Assembly: GCF_025562755.1 (NCBI RefSeq)
Contig: NZ_CP103300.1
Location: forward strand, 62,001-126,000
Direction: 5' to 3'
Source: Endozoicomonas euniceicola
GTDB taxonomy: Bacteria; Pseudomonadota; Gammaproteobacteria; Pseudomonadales; Endozoicomonadaceae
Length of the DNA stretch: 64,000 nucleotides
Part shown: one piece after another, positions 16,685 through 25,800 of the stretch
Position numbering within the stretch: the first letter of the stretch is position 1
How the letters are laid out: every line of letters begins with the position of its first letter
Position numbers and translations under genes: made by a program
Notes under the pieces: generated by a model
Seen by the model: only the letters and a program-made list of their open reading frames with translations
Database searches by the model: none
What the model was told of the DNA's origin: nothing

Positions 16685-18238
16685 ATGGTTCGACCACCAA
16701 AACCCACTCCCCCAAAGGGTGAGTTGTCTGAAATGAAAAAAGATCCCTTATCCGTCAAACTCGAAGTCGATTCTTTCGACGGTAAAATTCATGTCGAGTG
16801 GGAGCCTGAAGCATCGGTCACCCCAATGGGACAGCTTCCTTTTTTTATACAGTTTTTAAAAACAGGTCACCGATTTGAACCCTGGATTAACGATTGCCCA
16901 CTAACTTATAAAAGCCCAAACGCCCCTCAAAAAGTGGATGTGATTGGCTCATTAATGCTTTCCATTCTTTCAGGACATAAACGCTATGCGCATATCGGAA
17001 CAATTATTGGTGATAAAGTAAACGCTCAGTTGCTCGGGATGAAAAAAATTGTCAGCGATGATTCTGCCAGGCGTGGTTTAAAGAAGATTGACGAAGATGA
17101 AGGCGTTGAATGGATGCAAAAACACCTCCATCTCTGTTTTGATCCGTTATTAACCATTCCATGGATTATGGATGTTGATGTTACCGTGAAAACCATTTAT
17201 GGGCATCAGGAAGGAGCGGTTAATGGCTATAACCCACATAAGAAAGGGAGACCCTCTCATACTTACCACTCATATATGATGGCTAATCTTAAATTAATAC
17301 TGGAGGTTGAAGTCAGACCCGGAAATCAAAGTCAAAGTAAATACTCTTTACCCGGTTTAATGGAGCTATTAAATCGACTTCCAAAACGCTGCTGGCCTGA
17401 ATTTGTTCGTGGTGATTGTGATTGGGGAAGTGACCGGGTAATGAGCGAATTGGAAGATGCTGGTTGTCATTATCTTTTTAAAATGAAGAAGCACGACAAC
17501 GTTAAGAAAGCCATAGGGAATGCACACTGTAGCGGAGGATGGGTAAAATACGACAACCATTGGGAGGGAAAAGAATCCGTAATTAAACTGTCAGGTTGGA
17601 AAAAAGAAAGACGCATAATTATTGTTCGAAGACGGCGTCCTGAAAATGAAATACCGATGTTGGAAAAAGGAATAAAAGAACGTCAACAAACGTTAGCATT
17701 AATAGAAGAGCCAGAAAATATAAAAGCTTACGAGTATTCGGTTCTGGTCACATCTCTTGATAATGATATAGTCTCGATCATTAATCATTATCGCAATAGG
17801 GCTGACTGTGAAAATAACTTTGATGAAATCAAAAACCAATGGGGCTGGGGCGGTTATGTAACAAAAGATATGGCAAGATGTCGAATGCTGGCCCGAATGG
17901 TTGCCTTGGTTTACAACTGGTGGACGCTATACGTTCGATTGAGTAATCCGGACTCCCATAAAGAATCAATTACCAGCCGTCCCTTATTAATGAGTTCAAT
18001 TGGCAAGCTGACCCACTCTGGCAACCAAAAGAAAATAAAGCTGACAAGCCAGCATCGATGGATGTATAAAATTGCGAAATTACAAAGTGAACTGTGTGAT
18101 TTTTTTGATTCAATCAAAAGTATCGCACCGCAGTTGAATCCAATTAACGCATGGTGTCGTATTTTAACGAAAGCGGTCTCAAAATTTTTGAAAAAAGGGC
18201 AGGTTATTACGATGCAACCATTAATTCGATCGGGCTAA
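16685..18238 (+). CDS. DDE transposase of the insertion sequence
   Basis: This 517-aa transposase with an RNase H-like catalytic core fills almost the whole IS. Candidate catalytic residues are Asp in WIMDVDVTVKTIYGHQEGA, Asp in EFVRGDCDWGSD and Glu in HYRNRADCENNFDEIKNQ. The last lies in the Y-x-x-R-x-x-x-E type signature of the IS4/IS1380 group, followed by WGWGGYVTKDM and MARMVALVYNWW. No frameshift or stop interrupts it, so it may be active. The ATG lies 7 nt after a hairpin that overlaps its ribosome-binding site. Confidence 0.93.
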   Translation: MVRPPKPTPPKGELSEMKKDPLSVKLEVDSFDGKIHVEWEPEASVTPMGQLPFFIQFLKTGHRFEPWINDCPLTYKSPNAPQKVDVIGSLMLSILSGHKRYAHIGTIIGDKVNAQLLGMKKIVSDDSARRGLKKIDEDEGVEWMQKHLHLCFDPLLTIPWIMDVDVTVKTIYGHQEGAVNGYNPHKKGRPSHTYHSYMMANLKLILEVEVRPGNQSQSKYSLPGLMELLNRLPKRCWPEFVRGDCDWGSDRVMSELEDAGCHYLFKMKKHDNVKKAIGNAHCSGGWVKYDNHWEGKESVIKLSGWKKERRIIIVRRRRPENEIPMLEKGIKERQQTLALIEEPENIKAYEYSVLVTSLDNDIVSIINHYRNRADCENNFDEIKNQWGWGGYVTKDMARCRMLARMVALVYNWWTLYVRLSNPDSHKESITSRPLLMSSIGKLTHSGNQKKIKLTSQHRWMYKIAKLQSELCDFFDSIKSIAPQLNPINAWCRILTKAVSKFLKKGQVITMQPLIRSG

Positions 18239-18300
18239 TGACTTAAAAAAACGCTGCTCAGAACCGTGAGAAGCTATTCCTAATGGCATGGCTCAGTGGC

Positions 18301-18320
18301 GTTCAACTGCTGAATTTAGG
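18301..18320 (-). repeat. Right terminal inverted repeat of the IS
   Basis: On the minus strand it reads CCTAAATTCAGCAGTTGAAC. It is followed on the plus strand by the second TTAAA target duplication (18321-18325). Confidence 0.88.
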
Positions 18321-18585
18321 TTAAAATAACCATGCGATATGGCATTCCGCATTTCATAGGCATAGAGGAAAGGAATGTCGTTATGTTTTTCAACAAACTC
18401 AGGAAAGTGCTTGTCAATATTGTGACTGGCTTCGCCAATAATTTCGAGGTTTCTCAGTACAGCATCCTGAACCATTGTATTGCTTATGAACTCCTGCTCG
18501 TTCAGGCTTTCTACGTAGCTTTGAATCCTTATTATTGCTTAAAGAATATGCCCAAGATATTCGGCCAGACGCAAAGCTTTATTGC

Positions 18586-18876
18586 TCATAGGGGCTCCGC
18601 TTTCGCTAACACTTCTGAGCGAACCGTTTCTGTCAGACTCAAGGGGGTTAAAACATCCACTTTGACACCGAGCAATTTCCGAAGCTTGTGACGAATGGCA
18701 CCTATATCGAGCAATGTCATTCCGGCTTGAGGATCCACAATCAAGTCAAGATCACTTTCTTCAGTGTTACAGCCTGTCAGCACCGAACCAAACACTCGTG
18801 CATTTGCAGCCCGGTGTTCAGCTACTACCTTTTTTATAGATTCACGGTGTTCATTTAAAGCTTCTGAGGGTTTCAT
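18586..18876 (-). CDS. mntA: MntA-like nucleotidyltransferase antitoxin
   Basis: This 96-aa minimal nucleotidyltransferase carries the signature RVFGSVLTGCNTEESDLDLI (GS-x10-D-x-D). In MntA-HepT modules this enzyme adds AMP residues to a Tyr next to the HEPN active site and so neutralises the toxin. Its stop overlaps the start of hepT (ATGA), the usual layout, but the toxin gene is broken. All visible motifs of mntA are intact, leaving an orphan antitoxin that could still act on a toxin from elsewhere. Confidence 0.88.
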   Translation of the reverse strand: MKPSEALNEHRESIKKVVAEHRAANARVFGSVLTGCNTEESDLDLIVDPQAGMTLLDIGAIRHKLRKLLGVKVDVLTPLSLTETVRSEVLAKAEPL

Positions 18877-19003
18877 ATTTTACCCTTATCTGTTTAATCC
18901 GCTAAAGGTTGGCTTTGAACATTATCGGGCTGATTATGGATCATGAAGAAGTTCAAGCATTGACGTGTCTATGTTGACTTGCGTAAGGGTTTTGGGCACT
19001 TAC

Positions 19004-19477
19004 CTATTGATTATATTGTTTGCAATACCTACGGATATTACCTGCTATTTGTAGCAGTACCGGGGTATAGCCAACCACTTGTGGAAAGATAGTATTTAAC
19101 GCCTCTGGCTGGTATTCATTAGCAATGCTGTTGCGCAATTCACGAATTTCCATAAACTCTCTGGCGTCATCAATAAGGCCTTTTTTCTCAGCCCGGTTTA
19201 TGCGATCCCGCACCGTACCGCTATGATCAAAATCAATCTCATCAATTAACCTGAAAACTTTCTGTAGCAGCACATCATTGAACCTGACAAAACGGGCAGT
19301 TAATGCTTCGAACTTATCCAGTGTTTCCAGGCTTTCCATCGCAATATCAGTCAGTTTTATGAGCTGACATTGAGCCAGCGACCTTGAAGGCAGGGCTTCC
19401 ATTTTTTCCATATTTTGCAGCTGCTGTTGCAGTAACAGAAACTTATCTTTCATTTTGTCAGCTCTAACCTTGCTCAA
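19004..19477 (-). CDS. HEPN/HI0074-like partner of a nucleotidyltransferase, altered active site
   Basis: This 157-aa mostly helical protein is coupled to the upstream nucleotidyltransferase gene by a 4-nt overlap. The C-terminal region REFMEIRELRNSIANEYQPE matches the HEPN R-x4-H region, but the His position is Asn120 (codon AAT at 19118-19120; CAT would be His). R115 and N116 are present. The family pairs with minimal nucleotidyltransferases as toxin or substrate-binding subunit. With Asn in place of His, ribonuclease activity is doubtful. Base composition is ordinary. It forms a second MNT/HEPN module just beside the broken mntA-hepT pair. Confidence 0.78.
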   Translation of the reverse strand: MSKVRADKMKDKFLLLQQQLQNMEKMEALPSRSLAQCQLIKLTDIAMESLETLDKFEALTARFVRFNDVLLQKVFRLIDEIDFDHSGTVRDRINRAEKKGLIDDAREFMEIRELRNSIANEYQPEALNTIFPQVVGYTPVLLQIAGNIRRYCKQYNQ

Positions 19478-19755
19478 AGAGGTATTCCTCCTGCCAGGGC
19501 AATACGAGTAAAAGGGTCCGTATCGTCAGCAGCAATGACCAGATCAATTTTTTGCTCCCCAATTTTCTCGTAAAGTGCCAGACGGATTTTTGGCTTATCG
19601 GCCAGCGTTAATTTTTCTGACAAAATCAGCAGATCAATATCGCCACCTTTTGCCTTGTCATCGGCTCTTGAGCCGAACAACCAGATTTTGGCATGGGGGT
19701 CAGCGTTTTGAATTACCTGCCGTATAGCACTCTGTTCTGTATCAGTTAACCGCAT
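19474..19755 (-). CDS. Minimal nucleotidyltransferase (MNT-domain antitoxin)
   Basis: This 93-aa protein starts from the ATG at 19755 (MRLTDTEQSAIRQVI); a TTG-initiated frame to 19800 would run through the palindromic site. The nucleotidyltransferase signature is IWLFGSRADDKAKGGDIDLL (GS-x10-D-x-D), followed by KIDLVIAA, which supplies the third acidic residue. It overlaps the HEPN partner gene by 4 nt, forming a two-gene operon. The expected role is modification or neutralisation of the HEPN partner. Confidence 0.85.
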   Translation of the reverse strand: MRLTDTEQSAIRQVIQNADPHAKIWLFGSRADDKAKGGDIDLLILSEKLTLADKPKIRLALYEKIGEQKIDLVIAADDTDPFTRIALAGGIPL

Positions 19756-19771
19756 TATCTTGTCAGATCCG

Positions 19772-19804
19772 AAATTTGGTTGCGATATAGTAGCAACCAA
19801 ATTT
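19772..19804. promoter_or_regulatory. Perfect 12-bp palindrome upstream of the MNT/HEPN operon, candidate operator
   Basis: AAATTTGGTTGC and GCAACCAAATTT flank a 9-bp AT-rich centre (GATATAGTA). The site ends 17 bp before the ATG of the nucleotidyltransferase gene, so a bound repressor would cover the promoter or start region. Toxin-antitoxin operons are commonly autoregulated through such sites. No DNA-binding domain is obvious in either partner, so the regulator is unknown. Confidence 0.55.
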
Positions 19805-19900
19805 CATGAACTGAAGCATATCAGTCGATCCAGAAGTAACAGGGCATGAGTTTAGCTGCTGCCAATGGTAGAGAGCCAGAACAAGCTGACAGGTGCCGTG

Positions 19901-20293
19901 TTAGCGGGAAAGCAGAGTTTTAAGCATTTCTTTTATTTCAGCAATCTCTTTGTCTTGTTTGTCAAAGCGCTTGTCATGACTATCTAATCGCACATCGATG
20001 TTATCAAAGCGTTTGTCATGACCATCTAATCGCTTGTCGATGTCATCAAAGCGTTTGTCATGACCATCTAATCGCTTGTCGATGTCATCAAAGCGTTTAT
20101 CATGACCATCTAATTGCTTGTCGATGCCATCAAGTCGATTGTCAATCTCATCAAAGCGTCTGTCATGCTCTGACTGGTGCGCTTTCATTTGCTTAATATC
20201 TTTCCGGCTTTCGCCAACGACACCAAGCACACCGGTTAGTGTCTCGCGGATATGATCAAGTTCTGTCAGCTGTGTTTTGGGATTCAGTGCCAT
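19901..20293 (-). CDS. Coiled-coil repeat protein of unknown function
   Basis: This 130-aa, highly charged protein starts 3 bp after the folC stop. After about 45 residues it consists of a 14-residue unit, DGHDKRFDDIDKRL, repeated about four times with half-units at the ends, then a lysine-rich tail. Two heptads per unit and regular Leu/Phe/Ile positions predict a long coiled coil. No membrane segment, signal peptide or enzyme motif is seen. It occupies the place after folC where dedD usually lies but has no SPOR domain. Function is not recognised. Confidence 0.7.
   Translation of the reverse strand: MALNPKTQLTELDHIRETLTGVLGVVGESRKDIKQMKAHQSEHDRRFDEIDNRLDGIDKQLDGHDKRFDDIDKRLDGHDKRFDDIDKRLDGHDKRFDNIDVRLDSHDKRFDKQDKEIAEIKEMLKTLLSR
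19961..20168. repeat. Tandem 42-bp repeat inside the coiled-coil gene
   Basis: Four units of 42 bp (19961-20002, 20003-20044, 20045-20086, 20087-20128) are followed by a 21-bp half unit and a partial one. The two central units are nearly identical at the DNA level. Each unit encodes 14 residues, so gain or loss of units keeps the frame. Confidence 0.88.
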
Positions 20294-20296
20294 GCA

Positions 20297-21610
20297 TTAC
20301 TTCTCCGATGAAACCGTTGAGGGAGACAGCATAGCAGAGAATTTATTATCCAACTGATATCGGGCTACGGTCATAAATGAACCGACCACCAATAAGCGAT
20401 CATCCGAAGAGGCTGAATCGATGATGTCATCTATCTGGCTGAACGCCCCCACGCTACCGCCACAGTCCTCAACAACATCCTTCAAATCAGACGCAGCCAA
20501 AGCCCGTGGCGAGTCGAACTCGCTGACATACCATTCATCGATTACAGGCGCCAATACATCAACCACAGACTTATAATCTTTGTCTCTGTACATCGCGATC
20601 AGCGCACGGGTTTTGCCAGGCACGGGGTCTTGTTCTAGTCGTTCTCTCAGTTTGCGGGCAGCTTGCGGGTTGTGAGCCACATCAAAGACTACCTCTACGG
20701 GGTCGCTGTTTTTATTTTCGACGACAACCTTCGTGTACCTTCCTGAGAGACGCGCTCTGGCTATCCCGGTAACTAGTTGATCATACGACACTGGATAAGG
20801 CAAGAGTTTGACCGCCTGGACAACGGTTGCTGCATTATCTATAACCAACTGAGGAATAGGTAATTTTTGGACATTTTTCTCCAGCCCTTGGCAGTTCTTG
20901 CCTTGCCAGTTCCAGTTCGTTTTTTCGACAGTAATATTAAATTCAACGCCACGTCGATAAAGAGGCGCTTCAACAGCAACAGCCTGCTCAATAATGGTCT
21001 CAGGAATAAATGAGTCGCCATAAATAGCAGGTACGCCTGGTCGCATAATGCCTGCTTTTTCTCTGGCTATTTCCTCAATGGTCTCACCCAGCCAGTCCTG
21101 GTGATCCAGATCAACGGTGGTGATAATGGACAGGTCAGGTTCAATGGCGTTGGTGGCATCCAGCCGCCCTCCCAGACCCACTTCCATGATGGCGATCTCG
21201 ACATTGGCTTTCTGAAAACAATGAGCCGCTACTGCAACGGCAAATTCAAAATAGCTGAGCCAGTTATCTTCCCGGTGGCGGTCAATTTCACAAAACGCCC
21301 CACAAAGGCTTTGATCGGACACTTCCACACCGTTGATTCTTATTCGTTCGTTGAATCGATGGATATGGGGCGAAGTATAAGCCCCCACAGTATAACCAGC
21401 GCCCGTGAGAATGGATTCCAGCAATGCAACCGTAGAGCCTTTCCCGTTAGTGCCAGCGACAGTAATTACAAAGGGGGCTGGCTTTAAAAGTCTGGCGTTG
21501 TCCAGCACCTTATGGATTCTGGTTAACCCCAGCTCAATGTTGGTTTCTGGTCGTGTTGTTTCAAGCCAGTGCAGCCAGTCGTTGAGTTGTTTAAATGTTA
21601 TAGGTGACAT
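20297..21610 (-). CDS. folC: Bifunctional folylpolyglutamate synthase / dihydrofolate synthase
   Basis: FolC adds glutamate to dihydropteroate and extends the polyglutamate tail of folates. The 437-aa Mur-ligase-like protein has an ATP-binding VITVAGTNGKGSTVALLES loop near residues 48-66, TSPHIHRFNERIRING, VGLGGRLDATN and the C-terminal domain DVAHNPQAA. Length agrees with the family. In related genomes folC follows accD directly; here the four-gene Wadjet operon lies between them, ending 9 bp before the folC start. Confidence 0.96.
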   Translation of the reverse strand: MSPITFKQLNDWLHWLETTRPETNIELGLTRIHKVLDNARLLKPAPFVITVAGTNGKGSTVALLESILTGAGYTVGAYTSPHIHRFNERIRINGVEVSDQSLCGAFCEIDRHREDNWLSYFEFAVAVAAHCFQKANVEIAIMEVGLGGRLDATNAIEPDLSIITTVDLDHQDWLGETIEEIAREKAGIMRPGVPAIYGDSFIPETIIEQAVAVEAPLYRRGVEFNITVEKTNWNWQGKNCQGLEKNVQKLPIPQLVIDNAATVVQAVKLLPYPVSYDQLVTGIARARLSGRYTKVVVENKNSDPVEVVFDVAHNPQAARKLRERLEQDPVPGKTRALIAMYRDKDYKSVVDVLAPVIDEWYVSEFDSPRALAASDLKDVVEDCGGSVGAFSQIDDIIDSASSDDRLLVVGSFMTVARYQLDNKFSAMLSPSTVSSEK

Positions 21611-21619
21611 GATTAAGTT

Positions 21620-22813
21620 TCAGATGGTGTGTTCAGGCTGTTTCAGTGCCTGAATGATAAAGGAATAACCAACCCGCTCCTGCTCCAGACGCAGGTTATC
21701 GGCCTGCTCATTGTTTTTCAGGGCTGTAAACAGTGCAGATTCCGGCACAGTAAGATTATTCAGCTGGCCTGTAAATCGTTTGCTCTCGCTCTCCTGAACG
21801 CACAGGTGCTTATGCTGATCCAGCGTCGCCTGATCCATTAGTAAGGATTCAGTCTGAGGGAAAGAGTGACGAACAGCCGAGAGAATTGAAAACCCGTGGG
21901 TGTCGATATCACCCCAGTAGATAATTTTTTTCCCCTGCAACCACTCCACACTCTTCAATGACCGGACACCATAACCCAGACCGAAAATGACCATGGCATC
22001 CTTCACATTGGGAAAGGTCAGGCCATTAATTTTATTTTCGGTGATATAAACGGTGGAAATATTCTGTTCGGTGGGCTCGACAAACTGCGATAACGGCACG
22101 CTCATATCCGTTACTGGCCCCTGGCTGTCAAGCAGCCTGAACCGTATCAGCGGTTCATCAAAGCGCAGCCCGAAACGACGCTCGAAACCGTTCTCCGCCA
22201 GACCGGTGACAGAATCATCAAAGTCATCATCTTCTAGTGCCAGGGTCAGCAGTTCGCTCAAAATACTTTTATAACTTTCGATAAACTTGGTATCGACACC
22301 CTGTATATCCAGTTGTCGTATATAGCGGTCTGGGTGTGGACGAATCTGGAAATACCGACAGACCCTGATGAGGTTAGGCCAGTTGTCTGCATGCTCAATG
22401 ACCTTCAGAGGCTTGTCAGATAAAAATGGCATAACATCAGGTAGCTGACGTTTAGTCAGACCCGTTATTTCGTCAAACTGTCTGAACGCGTCTTTGCAGC
22501 CAATGAATCCTAACCAGTCATCACGACTTTCAAACACGATCCGGTCAGGCAGTCGTTGCTGACCCAGTTGCTTATGGTTAACGGTTTTGTATTCCAGCCG
22601 GTAGCCCGACCCTTTGACTGAGCTTGAATGACGCTGAAGCATGGCAATCCAGTCACGTACCTTACCAAAGTCGCTGGTGAGGATTCGGCCTGAGGGTTTG
22701 CTAAACGGTATTTCCAGGGGAAATACCGTTTCACCCGCCAGCCACTGTCTTAAAAAGCCACCGGTCGACCAGGGTCGTGTGGCTTTTTTTTTGAGTTCCT
22801 TTTGAGTGATCAT
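21620..22813 (-). CDS. jetD: Wadjet nuclease subunit JetD (DUF3322/DUF2220, TOPRIM)
   Basis: JetD is the DNA-cleaving subunit of Wadjet anti-plasmid systems. The 397-aa protein has an N-terminal DUF3322-like region (about residues 1-200) and a C-terminal DUF2220/TOPRIM domain. The TOPRIM acidic residues are visible: Glu259 in YITENKINGLTFP, and Asp302/Asp304 in IYWGDIDTHGF. The gene starts 1 bp after jetC ends. It ends 9 bp before folC, which probably receives transcription through it. Confidence 0.92.
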   Translation of the reverse strand: MITQKELKKKATRPWSTGGFLRQWLAGETVFPLEIPFSKPSGRILTSDFGKVRDWIAMLQRHSSSVKGSGYRLEYKTVNHKQLGQQRLPDRIVFESRDDWLGFIGCKDAFRQFDEITGLTKRQLPDVMPFLSDKPLKVIEHADNWPNLIRVCRYFQIRPHPDRYIRQLDIQGVDTKFIESYKSILSELLTLALEDDDFDDSVTGLAENGFERRFGLRFDEPLIRFRLLDSQGPVTDMSVPLSQFVEPTEQNISTVYITENKINGLTFPNVKDAMVIFGLGYGVRSLKSVEWLQGKKIIYWGDIDTHGFSILSAVRHSFPQTESLLMDQATLDQHKHLCVQESESKRFTGQLNNLTVPESALFTALKNNEQADNLRLEQERVGYSFIIQALKQPEHTI

Positions 22814-22814
22814 C

Positions 22815-25800
22815 TTAATTCAGTGTTACAGCCTCTGAGCTGCGTTGCTGTTCGGCCACCTGCTCTTTTTCCTTATGATATTGCTCGATAGACAGATTTC
22901 TTAATACCGAGTTGCAACCGCCCTCGTTATGAACAAAATGCACCGAGCTGACATAGTCTTCTATCACATGAATTTTTTGCAGAGGTGTTACAATCAGCAG
23001 TTGCAGATTCAGCTTGCGGAACAGCTCCAGCCCATAGCGAGCCGATTCATCAGAACCCCGGCCAAAGGCTTCATCAATCATTACAAACCGGAACGACCGG
23101 GATCGGGTTTCTCCCCACTCCAGCCCGAACTGATAAGCCAGTGCGGCAGCAAGAATGGTGTAAGCCAGCTTCTCTTTCTGACCACCGGATTTTCCCGCCG
23201 AGTCGGAATAAAACTCTTTCTCAGAGTCGTCTTCACGGTAACGCTCAGAAGCATTGAACAAAAACCAGTTACGGACATCGGTGACTTTTTTAGTCCAGCG
23301 TTTATCCAGCTCGGTCTGCCCTTCCCTGCCATTGAAACGCTCGATAATAGTCTTTACCTGAACAAACTTGTTTTCTGCATAGGTTTCCGTGTTATCGGTG
23401 GTTAAGGTGCTATCGAGACAGTTCCGCATGTCTATTTTGAACTGGTTGATCTCAGCGTCCCGGTGATTATCCGCCACCAGCCGGATATAGGTTCCTTCAC
23501 TGTAATCAATGGTGGACAGCGAACGGTTAATGGTCTCAATCTTGTCCTTAATGGTTTGCTGCTGCTGATCGAGCCAGTTCTGGAACATTGCCATGTTATT
23601 AATGGTGCCTTCATTCAGCATCTGCTTGAAGCGTTCTTCATGGCGTGGCAAATCCTCACCCGTCAACGTTCTCAGCATCTCACCGAACTCACCGGCTGAC
23701 GCCATGGAAGCGTCTACTTCCCTGGTTTCATTGGGGTAGGCGTTTTTATAGTCAGCCATCTGCCCAGTGATATTCGACGACAGGTTTCTTGCACTGCGTT
23801 CCTTGCTGTCCAGACGATCCTGCAACCATTTCCGCACAGCGACCTGACTGCTGTCACAATTCTCTATGGTGATTTTCTTGCCTTCCAGGGCCTCTTCTTC
23901 AAGCTCAACAAGGGTTTCAAAGCTGCTGGCTTTTAGTTCATCGGACACATCATTCAGTTGCTGTTCTGCCTGTTTCCTGAGGGAATGGTCCTGCTTCAGT
24001 TTTTCAACAGCAGCACCCGACTCCCTGATAAGCTTTCTTTCCAGGTCTTCCCTTTCCTGAATCTGCACTTCAGTACTCACCAGCCGTTCCCGCAGGGTCT
24101 TGAGAATATCCGAACCGGCTTCCAGTTCTTTCTTCTCCGCTTCCAGGGATTGAATGCTCAGAGCCAGCGGCTGCCAGTTAATATCGCCAAAGGACTGAAA
24201 ATTTAATAACAGTTTCAGCTTGACCTGACTGTCGGCGAGCTTTTTAAGCTTTCTGGTAAATTCAGTCTGCACGCCAGCAGCAGCCTGAATGTCTTTTTCC
24301 AGCAGGTTCCGGCGGGTTTCCAGCGCCAGTATCTTTTCCCGGTTACTCCAGCCCAGCACAAACCGTGACCGGTCATCAATACGATAACGGTCATCTTTCT
24401 CGTGACGGCTGCCACTGCTTTTTATCTGCCCGGTGGCGGTTATGCAGCGTGATTCCTTGCGGAATTCGTCCAGACTGTTACAGCAAATGTAGTCAAACCG
24501 TTGCAGCAGCTCATGTTCCAGCCAGCTGTAAAAACCACTGTCGGTTTTTATAGACAGTTTCCGGCAGAGAGAGCGTTTATCAACTGAATTATGGGGGTGC
24601 TTTGCTGGTGTACGGACACGGTAGTATACCAGCCGTCCTTTCAGGTGAGTCTGGTTCACATAGCGAGCCACAGTGTCATAATGTTCCTCAGGCACCAGCA
24701 GACTCAGGGCAAAGTTGTGCAGTAGCCGTTCTACCGCACCCTCCCACTGTTTTTCCTCCTCACGCACCTGAAGCAGCTCACCAGCGAAAGGCAGTGTGTC
24801 TTCCGATAAATTGAGACTGCTGCACAGGGCTTCCCGAATAGACAGATTCCGGCTGGGGATATTGGATTTACGACCTTTCAGCGAGTCGATTTCACTACTT
24901 AAGGTCTTATGCTCATCCCGCAACTGTTTTAAACTGACCGCCTGCTCAACCTGCTCGTTTTGTAATTCAGCCTGCTGCTTTTCCAGACGATCCTGACTTT
25001 CTGCCGCTTCTTCACGATTCGCAAAAAACACATTGTCGTCTGTAGGTTCCGGCATATCCAGATGACGGCACAAGGCCAGATAGTCATCGCTGCTTTTGAC
25101 CAGACGATCTTTTTCCCGGCTTAGTCGCTCTATTTCGGTTTTCAACTCAGACAGTCGCTGACCGCCATTCTGCTCGATGGAACGCTCCGTTTCCCGCAGG
25201 CTGGCCCGAAGGTCTTCCAGAGAAAGCAGCACTTCATTCAGACGGCTCTCCAGCTTTTTCTGATCCTGCTCCCGACGCTGGATGCGCTGGTCAAGCAGCG
25301 TTATTTTTTTATCGGCAAAATAACCGTAAAGCGCGTCCCGGCACTGTTTGAAGGACTGTATCGCAGCTTCCAGTTCTTCATACCGCTGGCAGTCGTCTAC
25401 CATTGGCTGTAGCAGCTCAATCTGCTGCCGGGCTTTTAACACCGCCTCGTGGGCGCGGTTCAGGTTATCAAACTGACGACTGAGTTCTTCTACCTTGTCA
25501 CCGACATCGGTGCTTTCCAGCATATGACTGCGGACAAAGTCGGTCAGATTACCCACCGACTTCATTGACACGGTCTGATAGAGCAAATCCATGGCCTGAT
25601 CGTTCTCGATACCCATCTGGCGACGGAACTCGGCCTGGTACTGGGAAAAACTGTCAAAGACTTTTAAATGCTCAACCCGCTTCAGTTTTTTCTTCAGGTC
25701 AGCGATATCACTGCCAAAGTTACTGAAGTGTTTATTAATGGACAGTGGCTTGCGCGCCACAATAAAAAAGCGTTCCGGAGAATTGTTATTGTCCCGGCTC

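Larger units (their letters stand above)
16622..18320 (+). mobile_element. Insertion sequence (IS1380-like), 1,699 bp, inserted in hepT
   Basis: The ends are inverted repeats sharing a perfect 12 bp (CCTAAATTCAGC), with looser matching for several bases beyond. The element is flanked by the direct repeat TTAAA at 16617-16621 and 18321-18325, and excising one copy restores the hepT frame. It contains a single complete transposase gene. The length, single ORF, CC-starting ends and 4- to 5-bp duplication suggest the IS1380 family, though a related IS4-group family cannot be excluded. The intact ORF and ends suggest a fairly recent insertion. Confidence 0.92.
16517..18589 (-). pseudogene. hepT: hepT (HEPN toxin) disrupted by an in-frame stop and an insertion sequence
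   Basis: The 5' part (18589 down to 18321) starts with ATGA overlapping the mntA stop and reads MSNKALRLAEYLGHIL, then TAA at 18539-18541, then AIIRIQSYVESLNEQEF and onward to EMRNAISHGYF. This contains the HEPN ribonuclease motif R-x4-H (RNAISHGY). The reading stops at the IS. The 3' part (16621 down to 16517) reads KVDLAIVWQTVCNDLPGLSQ to a TAG. Removing the IS and one copy of the 5-bp duplication joins the halves in frame as SHGYFKVDLAIVW, as in intact HepT. The toxin (an RNase in MntA-HepT modules) is therefore inactive twice over. The premature TAA sits where HepT proteins usually have Glu. Confidence 0.9.

Noticed and set aside
18332..18691. 119-codon plus-strand frame opposite hepT and mntA
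   Set aside because: It is antisense to two genes with clear motifs and has no ribosome-binding site.
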